Assembly: GCA_016177265.1 (NCBI GenBank)
Contig: JACOVP010000036.1
Coordinates: 1-10,461, forward strand
DNA: 10,461 nt
Source of the DNA: Candidatus Woesearchaeota archaeon
GTDB taxonomy: Archaea > Nanobdellota > Nanobdellia > SCGC-AAA011-G17 > UBA489
Reading direction: 5' to 3'
Part shown: one piece after another, positions 1-5,673 of the stretch
How the letters are laid out: every line of letters starts with the position of its first letter
Position numbering within the stretch: position 1 is the first letter of the stretch
Position numbers and translations under genes: made by a program
Notes under the pieces: generated by a model
Told to the model about the DNA's origin: nothing
Seen by the model: the letters and a program-made list of their open reading frames with translations, nothing else
Database searches by the model: none

Positions 1-570
1 AGAGTAATTCCAGCAAGATTTGAAAAAATCACTTACGATGAAGCACTGGGATTACTGAATAAAGAAGAAGGTAGAACACATAAATTTGGTGATGAGTTAG
101 GAGTATTAGAAGAACGAGTAATTTTGAGATATTTTGACAACACACCTACTTTTGTGAGTCATTATCCTGCATCTATTAAATTTTTTAATATGAAAAGAAC
201 ACAAGACGGACAAAGAGTTTACAGCGTTGATTTACTCACGCCAAGATTAGGCGAAACAGCAGGCGGAGCAGTAAGGGAAGAAAATGGAGAAGTTGTAAAA
301 CAACATCTTAGAGAATCAAAGGTTGCAGAATATATGAAAGAACAAGCAAGAGAAAGGGCAAGAGAATTAAAACAAGATCCAGAACTTGCAGTAAAATCAG
401 TAGATCCAGTAATGCAATTTCCAGACTACTTTAATATGTTAGGACAAGTAGAACCAGTATTGAGAGGGGGATATGGAATAGGATTTGAGCGTTTCGTGGG
501 ATTTTTGTTGCAGTCAAATGACATATTGGATACGGTAGCTTATAGAACGCTTCATCCTTCAACCAAATAG
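1..570 (+). CDS. Asparaginyl-tRNA synthetase-like class II enzyme, C-terminal part
   Basis: The reading frame is open from base 1, so the 5' end lies outside the window; 189 codons remain. They cover the C-terminal half of a class II aspartyl/asparaginyl-type catalytic domain. Visible blocks are KFGDELG, the strand FVSHYPASIKFFNMKR, the aspartate/glycine-rich segment SVDLLTPRLGETAGGAVREE, and class II motif 3 GGYGIGFERF with its arginine, which binds ATP. The FF-MK pattern after the HYP strand fits the asparagine subgroup better than the aspartate one. The enzyme would activate asparagine (or aspartate) with ATP and charge tRNA. The end is odd: after motif 3 it reads VAYRTLHPSTK, without the usual FPR-type ending of AsnRS. 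It could therefore be the archaeal asparagine synthetase paralogue (AS-AR), which lacks the anticodon-binding domain. The missing N-terminus would decide this. Confidence 0.8.
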   Translation, partial: RVIPARFEKITYDEALGLLNKEEGRTHKFGDELGVLEERVILRYFDNTPTFVSHYPASIKFFNMKRTQDGQRVYSVDLLTPRLGETAGGAVREENGEVVKQHLRESKVAEYMKEQARERARELKQDPELAVKSVDPVMQFPDYFNMLGQVEPVLRGGYGIGFERFVGFLLQSNDILDTVAYRTLHPSTK

Positions 571-620
571 TCTATCTCTAATTAACTCCCTTTAACGTTA
601 CAATGCAAACACCAAGAAAC

Positions 621-630
621 CTTTATAAAT
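621..630 (+). promoter_or_regulatory. TATA box of the L10e gene
   Basis: CTTTATAAAT is preceded by the purine-rich AGAAAC, a plausible BRE. A start of transcription about 25 bases downstream falls near 648-652, giving a leader of roughly 22-26 bases that contains GGAG at 660-663, ten bases before the ATG. It is an archaeal promoter by pattern only. Confidence 0.75.
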
Positions 631-673
631 CATCAAAAAGAGCAATCTTGTATCTTATTGGAGTTAACTAACC

Positions 674-1195
674 ATGGCAGGCTTGCGTAAAGGTATCAGT
701 TACAGATTCTTGGAACGTCCGTATACTCGCAAGAGTAAATTCAAGTACAAAAACTACGTCAAGGCAGTCCCCAATTCCAAGGTTGTCCGCTATGACATGG
801 GTGATGTCCAAAAGCAATACGCCGTTCGTGTAGATTTAATAGCAAAAGACGCCCTCCAAATCCGTCATAATGCCATTGAAAGTGCCCGTCAGATTGTCAA
901 TCGTCATTTAATCTTAAAATTAAAGAACAACTACTATCTGAAAATAAGGATGTATCCCCATCATGTCTTGCGAGAAAATAAAATGTTGACGGGTGCAGGT
1001 GCTGATCGTATGCAGACCGGCATGCAGTTAGCATTTGGTCGTCCAGTCGGTATTGCAGCACAAATCAGGAGAGGAAAACCTATTATCTCAGTCAAAGTTG
1101 ATAAAGCAGACATTGATGCTGCAAAATATGCACTGAGAAAAGCAACACCACGTTTGCCAGGACATTATGGGATTGCTATAGTGCCTTTACAATAA
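674..1195 (+). CDS. rpl10e: 50S ribosomal protein L10e (uL16 family)
   Basis: This 173-residue protein is full length for archaeal L10e (about 165-180 residues). It is the archaeal/eukaryotic counterpart of bacterial L16 (uL16) and sits in the large subunit near the peptidyl transferase centre and the A/P-site tRNA elbow. The hallmark conserved core is clear: QIRHNAIESAR, NRHL, then YYLKIRMYPHHVLRENKM followed by TGAGADRMQTGM, AFGRPVG and a lysine/arginine-rich stretch. The N-terminus is slightly divergent (MAGLRKGISYRFLERPYTRKS) but keeps the RPYTR element. The start is set by GGAG ten bases upstream and by a TATA box about 50 bases upstream. The gene has its own promoter and terminator and looks monocistronic. 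It is one of the strongest signs that the window is archaeal. Confidence 0.98.
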   Translation: MAGLRKGISYRFLERPYTRKSKFKYKNYVKAVPNSKVVRYDMGDVQKQYAVRVDLIAKDALQIRHNAIESARQIVNRHLILKLKNNYYLKIRMYPHHVLRENKMLTGAGADRMQTGMQLAFGRPVGIAAQIRRGKPIISVKVDKADIDAAKYALRKATPRLPGHYGIAIVPLQ

Positions 1196-1217
1196 AGAAG
1201 TATCAAGATACTTTTTC
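1194..1217 (+). terminator. Hairpin with T tract after L10e, shared with vapC
   Basis: AAGTATC and GATACTT form the core of an inverted repeat. With one G-U pair the stem extends to about ten pairs, followed by TTTTT. It overlaps the L10e stop codon and lies directly between the convergent L10e and vapC stop codons, so it could end transcription from both sides. The central AA must open to four bases for a real loop. Confidence 0.6.
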
Positions 1218-1219
1218 TT

Positions 1220-1621
1220 CTAGCCCAAAGAGACTCTTGTTATTTCCTTTACTTTATCAAAATCAGGATCGGTAGACACAATGGTGGGAATATTATGAAC
1301 AAGAGCGCTTGCAATATGAATAGAATCTCTTGGGTCCAAGGTGTATTTTTCTATGAGCTGCTGTGCTTCAGAAAGAACAAGTTCATTCGTTGGTAAAAAA
1401 TGTAAATTGAGAAAATGAAGTAGCTTATCTCCTTGATCAACAGCCGCTTCTCTGCCAAAAAGTTTTTTTAAGGTATAAACAAATTCATCCCACGTAAGAC
1501 AGGAGGTGTAACCAACAGTTTCTTTTTTTGCTATTTTGCTCAAGAGAGCTCTGCTTTTTTGTCCTAAAATACCCTCGTTTAAGACAGCATAGAGAAAAAT
1601 ATTGGCATCAAGGTACGTCAT
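1220..1621 (-). CDS. vapC: PIN-domain ribonuclease, VapC-like toxin
   Basis: The 133-residue protein has the layout of a PIN-domain toxin: the first strand TYLDANIF with catalytic Asp5, WDEF with Glu46, the helix LDPRDSIHIASAL with the third acidic residue (Asp99), and STDPDFD with the fourth (Asp118). VapC toxins are Mg-dependent RNases, often cutting tRNA or rRNA, and are held inactive by the partner antitoxin. The frame can also start nine bases earlier at 1630. I prefer 1621 because GAGGG lies nine bases before this ATG but only one base before the earlier one. The start lies inside the end of the AbrB-type gene (14-base overlap), the typical translational coupling of a vapBC operon. Catalytic residues appear intact, so an active toxin is likely. 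Confidence 0.9.
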   Translation of the reverse strand: MTYLDANIFLYAVLNEGILGQKSRALLSKIAKKETVGYTSCLTWDEFVYTLKKLFGREAAVDQGDKLLHFLNLHFLPTNELVLSEAQQLIEKYTLDPRDSIHIASALVHNIPTIVSTDPDFDKVKEITRVSLG

Positions 1622-1853
1622 AGGAATCATCCCTCATTTTCTTAAGCTCTTTAAGGGTAATATCTTTCTTTAAGTGGGGAAAGGAAAAAAAATCTCGTAA
1701 AAACGCATCAACATCTTGTTCAGGCTTGATCACCACTTCATGATCTCTGGTTTCAAACACTACTTTGCGCCCCCTCTTCAGGCCAAGAAAAGCCCTAATA
1801 TCTTTAGGGATAACAACCTGCCCCTTAGTACCCAGTTCACGTTCGATTTTCAT
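1608..1853 (-). CDS. vapB: AbrB/SpoVT-family antitoxin, VapB-like
   Basis: The 81-residue protein begins with a swapped-hairpin AbrB DNA-binding domain (about residues 2-45): ELGTKGQVVIPKDIRAFLGLKRG followed by a beta strand, KVVFE, and VVIKP. The charged tail (about residues 46-81, rich in D, F, L and K) is the usual toxin-binding arm. It should neutralise the PIN-domain protein encoded just downstream and repress its own operon as a complex. The ATG at 1853 has no Shine-Dalgarno but lies about 26 bases from a TATA box, so the message is probably leaderless. It is intact and of normal length for the family. Confidence 0.9.
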   Translation of the reverse strand: MKIERELGTKGQVVIPKDIRAFLGLKRGRKVVFETRDHEVVIKPEQDVDAFLRDFFSFPHLKKDITLKELKKMRDDSYDVP

Positions 1854-1873
1854 AGAAAGAAGAGTATGAACTA

Positions 1874-1883
1874 CTATTTAAAC
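1874..1883 (-). promoter_or_regulatory. TATA box of vapBC
   Basis: On the minus strand the sequence reads GTTTAAATAG. Its centre is about 26 bases from the A of the vapB start codon, so transcription should begin at or next to the ATG. AbrB-type autorepression would act near here, but no clear operator is visible. Confidence 0.6.
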
Positions 1884-1970
1884 TTTTTCATACCTTAGAG
1901 TAGGAATAAGAGATAGAAGTTGTGTGCAACCAATTCTTCTTTATATGATATAGGAGTTAGAGTATTATGA

Positions 1971-2006
1971 AAAACCATATTTTCCTTGCAAGGGGAACAA
2001 AAATAA
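1971..2006 (-). pseudogene. Short decayed copy of the pcm 3' end
   Basis: Read on the minus strand, this segment matches the segment near the pcm 3' end at 2240-2275 at about 28 of 37 aligned positions, including TTTGTTCC, CAAGG and AAATATGG. In pcm these bases encode FVFVPLQGKYGF. Here the same peptide can be read only by allowing one extra base after the proline codon, so the copy is frameshifted. It has no start and is not part of any intact frame. Most of the differences would be silent, which suggests decay from a coding copy. A partial duplication, or the trace of a second lost methyltransferase gene, would both explain it. The surrounding stretch 1854-2014 shows no other convincing gene. 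Confidence 0.4.
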
Positions 2007-2013
2007 AAAGAAG
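1998..2013 (-). terminator. T-rich terminator after the small gene
   Basis: On the minus strand, directly after the stop codon of the 58-codon gene, the sequence reads TCTTCTTTTTATTTTTGT. Archaeal RNA polymerase can terminate at such oligo-T tracts without a hairpin. Confidence 0.4.
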
Positions 2014-2014
2014 A

Positions 2015-2191
2015 CTATCCATAGCTCTTTCTTGCTTCATAGGAAGGTCGATGCTTTGATTCAGAATGAAGACGCTCTAAAAGATGTTCCAGAGTAAAAT
2101 AAGCGAGTGGCGAAGCTGAACTATACTGGGCATGCTCTCTTCCTGAAGGAGGGTCATAACGAACGTTCTTGATATACTCAGTCATTCTCAT
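2015..2191 (-). CDS. Small protein of 58 residues, function unknown
   Basis: This short frame runs MRMTEYIKNVRYDPPSGREH, then a serine/alanine stretch and a likely helix YFTLEHLLERLH, and ends SYEARKSYG. I do not recognise the family. Support that it is a gene comes from its position and promoter: it fills the space between pcm and the vapB promoter on the same strand as its neighbours. A CTTTATAAAT box overlaps the end of pcm with its centre about 26 bases before the first ATG. A T-rich tract follows the stop codon. The composition is balanced and soluble, with no membrane segment. A second ATG at 2185 (MTEYIKN) is possible, but the TATA spacing points to 2191 and a leaderless message. Conservation has not been tested. 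Confidence 0.6.
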   Translation of the reverse strand: MRMTEYIKNVRYDPPSGREHAQYSSASPLAYFTLEHLLERLHSESKHRPSYEARKSYG

Positions 2192-2212
2192 ACCACAGAT
2201 AAGGCAGAGGAA

Positions 2213-2222
2213 ATTTATAAAG
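2213..2222 (-). promoter_or_regulatory. TATA box of the 58-codon gene
   Basis: The minus strand reads CTTTATAAAT, identical to the TATA box of the L10e gene in this window. It overlaps the last codons of pcm and places the transcription start at about 2191, the A of the small gene's ATG. Confidence 0.6.
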
Positions 2223-2859
2223 ATTGTGTTGAGGAAGTGAAGCCATATTTCCCTTGTAAAGGAACAAAGACAAACTGGCCTAGTGCTTCTGGTTCCTCCC
2301 CTTTTCTGATTCTGACCATGGTTTGCACAGCAAGATCACCGACAGGTGCTACTAAGATGCCATCTTTGTTCAGCTGATGCAGGAGATGTTGAGGAAGAGT
2401 GGGGCAAGCAGCAGTTATCAGAATGCGGTCATAGGGAGCCTCTTTTGAATAACCACCACTACCGTCAGTATGGATGACTTGGACATTGGTATAAGAATGG
2501 AGATTTTTTTTGGCAAAAACTGCTAGCTCTTTATGGACTTCAAGAGTAATGACTTTTCCCTTTGGGCCTATGATCTCCGCTAGAATTGCAGCCTGATACC
2601 CACTCCCAGCGCCAATCTCCAGAATCTTCTGCCCTTCACGTACTTGCAAAAATGAGGTCATTAACAGGACAGTCGTTGGTTGCGATATCGTCTGTCCATG
2701 GCCTATAGGTAAGGGTCGATCCTCATAGGCATCCTCTCGGAATTGTCGTGGCACAAACTGCTCCCGTGGCACTTGTAAAAACGCTTGTAAGACGCGTTGG
2801 TCTGCAATAACCTGCTGCAGATGCCCATACAAAGCCCGTTGAGCTGCTGAAATAGCCAT
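2215..2859 (-). CDS. pcm: Protein-L-isoaspartate O-methyltransferase
   Basis: The 214-residue protein is the normal length for Pcm. It methylates isoaspartyl residues in aged proteins with S-adenosylmethionine, starting their conversion back to aspartate; it acts in the cytoplasm. The family signature is present: FVP near 35, then DRPLPIGHGQTISQP (residues 47-61), the SAM-binding glycine-rich loop LEIGAGSGYQAA (80-91), the acidic end of the second strand TLEVH (105-109), DGS (132-134), APYDRILITAACP (141-153), LVAPVG (169-174) and the C-terminal FVPLQGKYGF. The DGS-GGY segment replaces the more usual DG-x-x-GW. The ATG at 2859 has no clear Shine-Dalgarno and may be leaderless. It is divergent from the 3048 gene. 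A decayed copy of its tail lies about 240 bases downstream. Confidence 0.97.
   Translation of the reverse strand: MAISAAQRALYGHLQQVIADQRVLQAFLQVPREQFVPRQFREDAYEDRPLPIGHGQTISQPTTVLLMTSFLQVREGQKILEIGAGSGYQAAILAEIIGPKGKVITLEVHKELAVFAKKNLHSYTNVQVIHTDGSGGYSKEAPYDRILITAACPTLPQHLLHQLNKDGILVAPVGDLAVQTMVRIRKGEEPEALGQFVFVPLQGKYGFTSSTQSL
2240..2275 (-). repeat. Parent copy of the short repeat near the pcm 3' end
   Basis: This is the intact, in-frame partner of the degenerate segment at 1971-2006. Both are in the same orientation and about 270 bases apart, flanking the 58-codon gene. Confidence 0.4.
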
Positions 2860-2878
2860 AGACAGGGAGAAAAACCCT

Positions 2879-2889
2879 CTCTTAAAGGA
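2879..2889 (-). promoter_or_regulatory. Possible TATA box of pcm
   Basis: The minus strand reads TCCTTTAAGAG, centred about 25 bases before the pcm ATG. An overlapping alternative, CATAAAAT, lies a few bases further upstream. Both are weaker than the other promoters in the window. Between them and the ATG an AGGG/CCCT inverted repeat could form a small hairpin. Confidence 0.4.
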
Positions 2890-2924
2890 TTTTATGTTAC
2901 CACTTTAAAGGAAATACAAAACGA

Positions 2925-2938
2925 AAGATTTATATAGG
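2925..2938 (+). promoter_or_regulatory. Strong TATA box and BRE of the 3048 gene
   Basis: AAAGATTTATATAG combines a purine-rich BRE-like stretch with a TTTATATA box. The expected start of transcription is near 2958-2962, so the message would carry a leader of about 85-90 bases, unusually long beside the leaderless genes here. Confidence 0.7.
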
Positions 2939-2990
2939 TGTACTGTCATCTATACTCTATCACTTTACCGTGATTATCACTCTGAAGCCG

Positions 2991-3014
2991 GCTTTTATTC
3001 TTCGGGATAAAGGC
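2991..3014 (+). promoter_or_regulatory. Leader hairpin with UUCG tetraloop
   Basis: GCTTTTATTC (2991-3000) pairs with GGATAAAGGC (3005-3014) over ten pairs, two of them G-U, closing on TTCG as a C(UUCG)G tetraloop, one of the most stable RNA loops known. It lies in the predicted 5' leader, 18 bases before the GGAGG ribosome site. A competing stem, CTGAAG (2982-2987) with CTTCGG (3000-3005), would use the loop and its 3' side and exclude the first. Mutually exclusive stems of this sort occur in regulatory leaders, but no known riboswitch class is recognised. Confidence 0.5.
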
Positions 3015-3047
3015 ACTTTGGGGTAAATGAATGGAGGAAAACAAACA

Positions 3048-3464
3048 ATGGCATATGACGATGCAACTGCACAACAAATTGATCAAACCCTAGATGCTGC
3101 TTATAATGCACTAGTTTCGCGGGTGGTCGCAGGTGACTATGACACAGCTAAGACAGAGTACATGGCTGCTGTTGAAACTGCAGCTCAACTAGTTAGTGCT
3201 GGTGGAAACGTAGAAGCAACCAAAAGTTTAGTAAGGGAACTTGGAGCACACCAAAGAGTAACAGGCCTCTTAAAACAACTAAGGTCGGAAAAACTAACAA
3301 CACAAGAAAAATTTGCTGCACTTGCAGAAGCAACATTACCTGTTCGTCAAGGTTTATTTAGAGCTTATGGAAAGCATGTGTCTTCACCGAATGAAGATAC
3401 AAGAGACCAAGATGAATCTTTAACAGGCTTCAGATTAGAAAAACTTGTCGAAAGAATTCGATAA
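3048..3464 (+). CDS. Small helical protein, function unknown
   Basis: The 138-residue protein appears almost wholly alpha-helical, soluble and rich in Ala, Gln, Glu and Leu, with no signal peptide or membrane segment. Likely helices span about residues 6-27, 31-51, 55-79 and 84-108, followed by a charged, flexible stretch (111-126) and a final short helix. I do not recognise the family. The frame also has an ATG at 3027, but GGAGG at 3033-3037 would then lie inside the gene; it is well placed, ten bases before the ATG at 3048, so I chose that start (MAYDDATAQQ). The strong promoter, structured leader and good ribosome site suggest high or regulated expression. A pyrimidine-rich T tract follows. 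Confidence 0.8.
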   Translation: MAYDDATAQQIDQTLDAAYNALVSRVVAGDYDTAKTEYMAAVETAAQLVSAGGNVEATKSLVRELGAHQRVTGLLKQLRSEKLTTQEKFAALAEATLPVRQGLFRAYGKHVSSPNEDTRDQDESLTGFRLEKLVERIR

Positions 3465-3488
3465 TCTTCTTCTTTTTTCTTTTTTTCT
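3465..3488 (+). terminator. Oligo-T terminator
   Basis: Directly after the stop codon comes a run of T and C with six- and seven-base T stretches. This is the hairpin-free type of terminator used by archaeal RNA polymerase. Confidence 0.6.
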
Positions 3489-3496
3489 TATATATG
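3487..3496 (+). promoter_or_regulatory. TATA box of the 3542 gene
   Basis: CTTATATATG follows the T tract of the preceding gene. Transcription would begin near 3517, leaving a 25-base leader. The TTCTT/AAGAA inverted repeat at 3511-3523 overlaps the expected start and could be a small operator or hairpin. Confidence 0.5.
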
Positions 3497-3541
3497 TTCT
3501 AGTTTCACAATTCTTAATAAGAAGAATACTCTTGTAAGGGT

Positions 3542-3931
3542 ATGGATTTAGCAGAGGTAGTAAATAGTCTCCACCCCGTATGCAGAGAGGTCTTTAAAGA
3601 GAGATTTATACCAGCCGCCCATGCGCTACGAAGAGATCTAGAAGAAGTTCAACCAGAATGCTCTCTCTCACAAGATCTAAAAGTAATGAGCGAAGCGTAC
3701 ACTGCTATGTGGGATAGGTATATTACATATATATGCACGACCGTTGCAAATCCAGAAGCTGCTTACGAATTATTCCGTAATCTTAATGATATTTCAAGAG
3801 TAATAAGTCCTTTGCAACAAGCAGTAGACATTGCACAAGAAAAACGACCAGAGAGCCTAAGAATAGCAGTACAGCAATTTGATGTTGCAGTACAGTATCT
3901 TCTTAGCAGACTACCAAAACAAGAAGGATAA
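3542..3931 (+). CDS. Small helical protein, function unknown
   Basis: The 129-residue protein is predicted to be mostly alpha-helical and soluble, with three cysteines (residues 14, 40 and 65) and no CxxC pair. I do not recognise the family. It follows the 3048 gene in the same direction after a 77-base gap containing a terminator and a new TATA box, so it is probably transcribed separately. Size and helical make-up resemble the 3048 product, but I see no convincing alignment between the two. The start ATG has only a weak AAGGG upstream. The reverse-strand frame opposite its 3' end is a shadow. Confidence 0.7.
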   Translation: MDLAEVVNSLHPVCREVFKERFIPAAHALRRDLEEVQPECSLSQDLKVMSEAYTAMWDRYITYICTTVANPEAAYELFRNLNDISRVISPLQQAVDIAQEKRPESLRIAVQQFDVAVQYLLSRLPKQEG

Positions 3932-3972
3932 TAAAAGGAAGAGAAAAGCTCCCACCGTGGCTTCAACATAAT

Positions 3973-3981
3973 CTTTAAATA
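3973..3981 (+). promoter_or_regulatory. TATA box of the doxX-ndh operon
   Basis: CTTTAAATA lies about 26 bases before the expected transcription start near 4003. The leader would carry the GGGGGTGA ribosome site at 4010-4017. Confidence 0.65.
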
Positions 3982-4022
3982 GGAGTGCCACTTCCCAAAG
4001 GGATAGTTCGGGGGTGAACTGT

Positions 4023-4415
4023 ATGATGAATAAAGCATTAGCGCAAACCATATTACGTGTTCTCTTAGGTCTCCTCTTCCTTATTCCAGGATTAGGAAAA
4101 ATCGCGAATCCAGCGATGATTATTGGTATGTTAGGACAGCTTGGTTTCCCAGGTCCATCATTCTTTGGGTGGCTCTTACTCCTTTCAGAGATCATCTTCG
4201 GTGCAGCACTCATTCTTGGTTATAAAGTCAAATGGACTGCATGGCCTTTGGTCATAGTCTTAGTGGTCGCAACCATCACCGTCCACTTACCACAGCTCGG
4301 AGATCCTAATGCACCCATGGCTCTCATTGACCTCTTATTCCGCTTAGTGGGCATTGCAGGATTAATAGTGGTGTCCACAGCAGGTCCAGGAGCATACGCA
4401 CTCTCAAAACACTAA
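4023..4415 (+). CDS. DoxX-family integral membrane protein
   Basis: The 130-residue protein has four hydrophobic segments: about residues 11-30 (ILRVLLGLLFLIPGLGKI), 46-66 (FFGWLLLLSEIIFGAALILG), 71-90 and 105-125. The first helix ending in PGLGKI, followed by the conserved G-P-x-F-F-G-W-L and a glutamate in helix two, fits the DoxX/SURF4-like family. Members work with membrane oxidoreductases, for example DoxD in thiosulfate:quinone oxidoreductase, but many have no known role. The frame could be extended to a GTG at 4014, but that GTG is part of GGGGGTGA (4010-4017), a near-perfect match to the archaeal anti-Shine-Dalgarno, so the real start is the ATG at 4023 or 4026. The NADH dehydrogenase gene follows after 22 bases, suggesting a shared redox role at the membrane. 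Confidence 0.88.
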   Translation: MMNKALAQTILRVLLGLLFLIPGLGKIANPAMIIGMLGQLGFPGPSFFGWLLLLSEIIFGAALILGYKVKWTAWPLVIVLVVATITVHLPQLGDPNAPMALIDLLFRLVGIAGLIVVSTAGPGAYALSKH

Positions 4416-4437
4416 ATTTCTTTTTTCTTTTTCCCCC

Positions 4438-5673
4438 ATGAAACGAATAGTCATCCTAGGTGCAGGTTTCGGAGGCGTCTATACAGCGCTCCATCTCCTG
4501 AAACGATTGAAACCGAAAGATCAGGTAGAAATTCTTCTTATTAACAAAACAAATTATTTCCTTTTTTCACCTATGCTCCATGAAGTAGCCACTGGTGGTC
4601 TCAATAGAAGTAATATTGTGCAGCCCATCCGGGAGATTCTTCAGCGTCCACAGTTTAACTTTATCCGTTGCACAGCAAAAGAGATCAATCTGGAGAAAAA
4701 AACCATCACTACGGAAAAAACTGTCTTGTCGTATGACTATTTAGTCATTGCTCTTGGTGCAGAAAATGAATTCTTCAACATTCCAGGAGCACAAGAACAC
4801 ACCCTGCCGCTGAAAAGTTTACCAGATGCTGTTGCTATCCGTAATCATGTCCTGGACACCTTAGAATACAGTTCTGCACTCCTCAAGGTGAAAAACCAAA
4901 AGCCTGATCTCAGCTTTGTCATTGTTGGTGCAGGTCCAACAGGTGTTGAATTGGCTGGCGAATTAGCAGAATTTGTTGATCAGAACTTGCAAGTCAATTA
5001 TCCACATTTGAAAGAGTACGGCAGAAAAATCTACTTGCTCCAGCGCGGTCCAGCAATCATGCCGTTTATCTGCAATCATTGTCGTCAAGACGCGTTGAAA
5101 AAATTAGCAAAGGAAAATGTTACCGTCATGACCAATGCAGCAGTTACGAAAGTAGCAAAAGAGGCAGTTGAAATCAACAATAAACAAAAGATTGCAACAA
5201 CCACCACTATCTGGACATCAGGCGTGAAACCAGCAACGATTCCAACCACACCCAAAATAACAGATGAAAAGGGATTTTTTCCTGTTGATGCATACTTGCG
5301 AGTGAAAGGTGCAGAAAACGTCTATGCCCTTGGTGATTGTGCTCTCCTGATGAACCCTCCTGATGGAAAACCAGTGCCAGCGTTAGCGCAAGCAGCAGTC
5401 AAAGAAGCAAAAGTCCTAGCACAGAACATACTTCATGATATAAGAAAACAACCATTGAAACAATTCACCTTCAAACAGTCAGGATTATTAGTCTCTGTAG
5501 GGAAACGCTTTGCTGTCGCAGAGATCCACGGTATCAAGTTTAAGGGATTTTTTGCCTGGTGGCTCTGGAGAACTATCTATCTCACGAAGTTAGTCGGTTT
5601 CAGAAACAAATTGACAGTAGCATACGACTGGACATTAAACTTGTTTTTCCCACGAGACACGACACAGATTTAA
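4438..5673 (+). CDS. ndh: Type II NADH dehydrogenase (NDH-2)
   Basis: The 411-residue flavoprotein is full length for NDH-2, which oxidises NADH and reduces membrane quinone without pumping protons. In order: the FAD-binding loop GAGFGG (8-13), NYFLFSPMLHEVATGG (39-54), the NAD-binding loop VGAGPTGVELAGEL (163-176), WTSGVKP (259-265), YALGDCA (296-302) that contacts FAD, and PALAQAA (314-320), which corresponds to the quinone-site AQ motif. The C-terminal tail is hydrophobic and aromatic (FKGFFAWWLWRTIYLTKLVG, then a second amphipathic stretch), as expected for the membrane-anchoring helices. A CNHC pair (212-215) is less usual and could be redox-active or bind metal. It follows the DoxX-like gene by 22 T-rich bases, with no Shine-Dalgarno. 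Its stop codon interlocks with the stop of the convergent nucleotidyltransferase gene. Related sulfide:quinone oxidoreductases are less likely. Confidence 0.92.
   Translation: MKRIVILGAGFGGVYTALHLLKRLKPKDQVEILLINKTNYFLFSPMLHEVATGGLNRSNIVQPIREILQRPQFNFIRCTAKEINLEKKTITTEKTVLSYDYLVIALGAENEFFNIPGAQEHTLPLKSLPDAVAIRNHVLDTLEYSSALLKVKNQKPDLSFVIVGAGPTGVELAGELAEFVDQNLQVNYPHLKEYGRKIYLLQRGPAIMPFICNHCRQDALKKLAKENVTVMTNAAVTKVAKEAVEINNKQKIATTTTIWTSGVKPATIPTTPKITDEKGFFPVDAYLRVKGAENVYALGDCALLMNPPDGKPVPALAQAAVKEAKVLAQNILHDIRKQPLKQFTFKQSGLLVSVGKRFAVAEIHGIKFKGFFAWWLWRTIYLTKLVGFRNKLTVAYDWTLNLFFPRDTTQI

Noticed and set aside
1983..1992. CCTTGCAAGG palindrome as an operator
   Set aside because: It falls inside the decayed pcm repeat and arises from the single inserted base there, so no regulatory role is needed to explain it.
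1967..2059. Plus-strand 30-codon frame MKNHIFLARGTKIKRR..., with CTTTATATG about 25 bases upstream
   Set aside because: It runs antisense to the decayed pcm tail and the 58-codon gene, and its first codons are the complement of the repeat. The TATA match could be chance in AT-rich DNA, and nothing else supports it.
3027..3047. Earlier ATG for the 3048 gene
   Set aside because: It would put the GGAGG site inside the coding sequence and leave the gene without a good ribosome site; the extra residues NGGKQT look like translated leader.
4014..4022. GTG start for the DoxX-like gene
   Set aside because: The GTG is part of GGGGGTGA, the ribosome-binding site for the ATG at 4023/4026.
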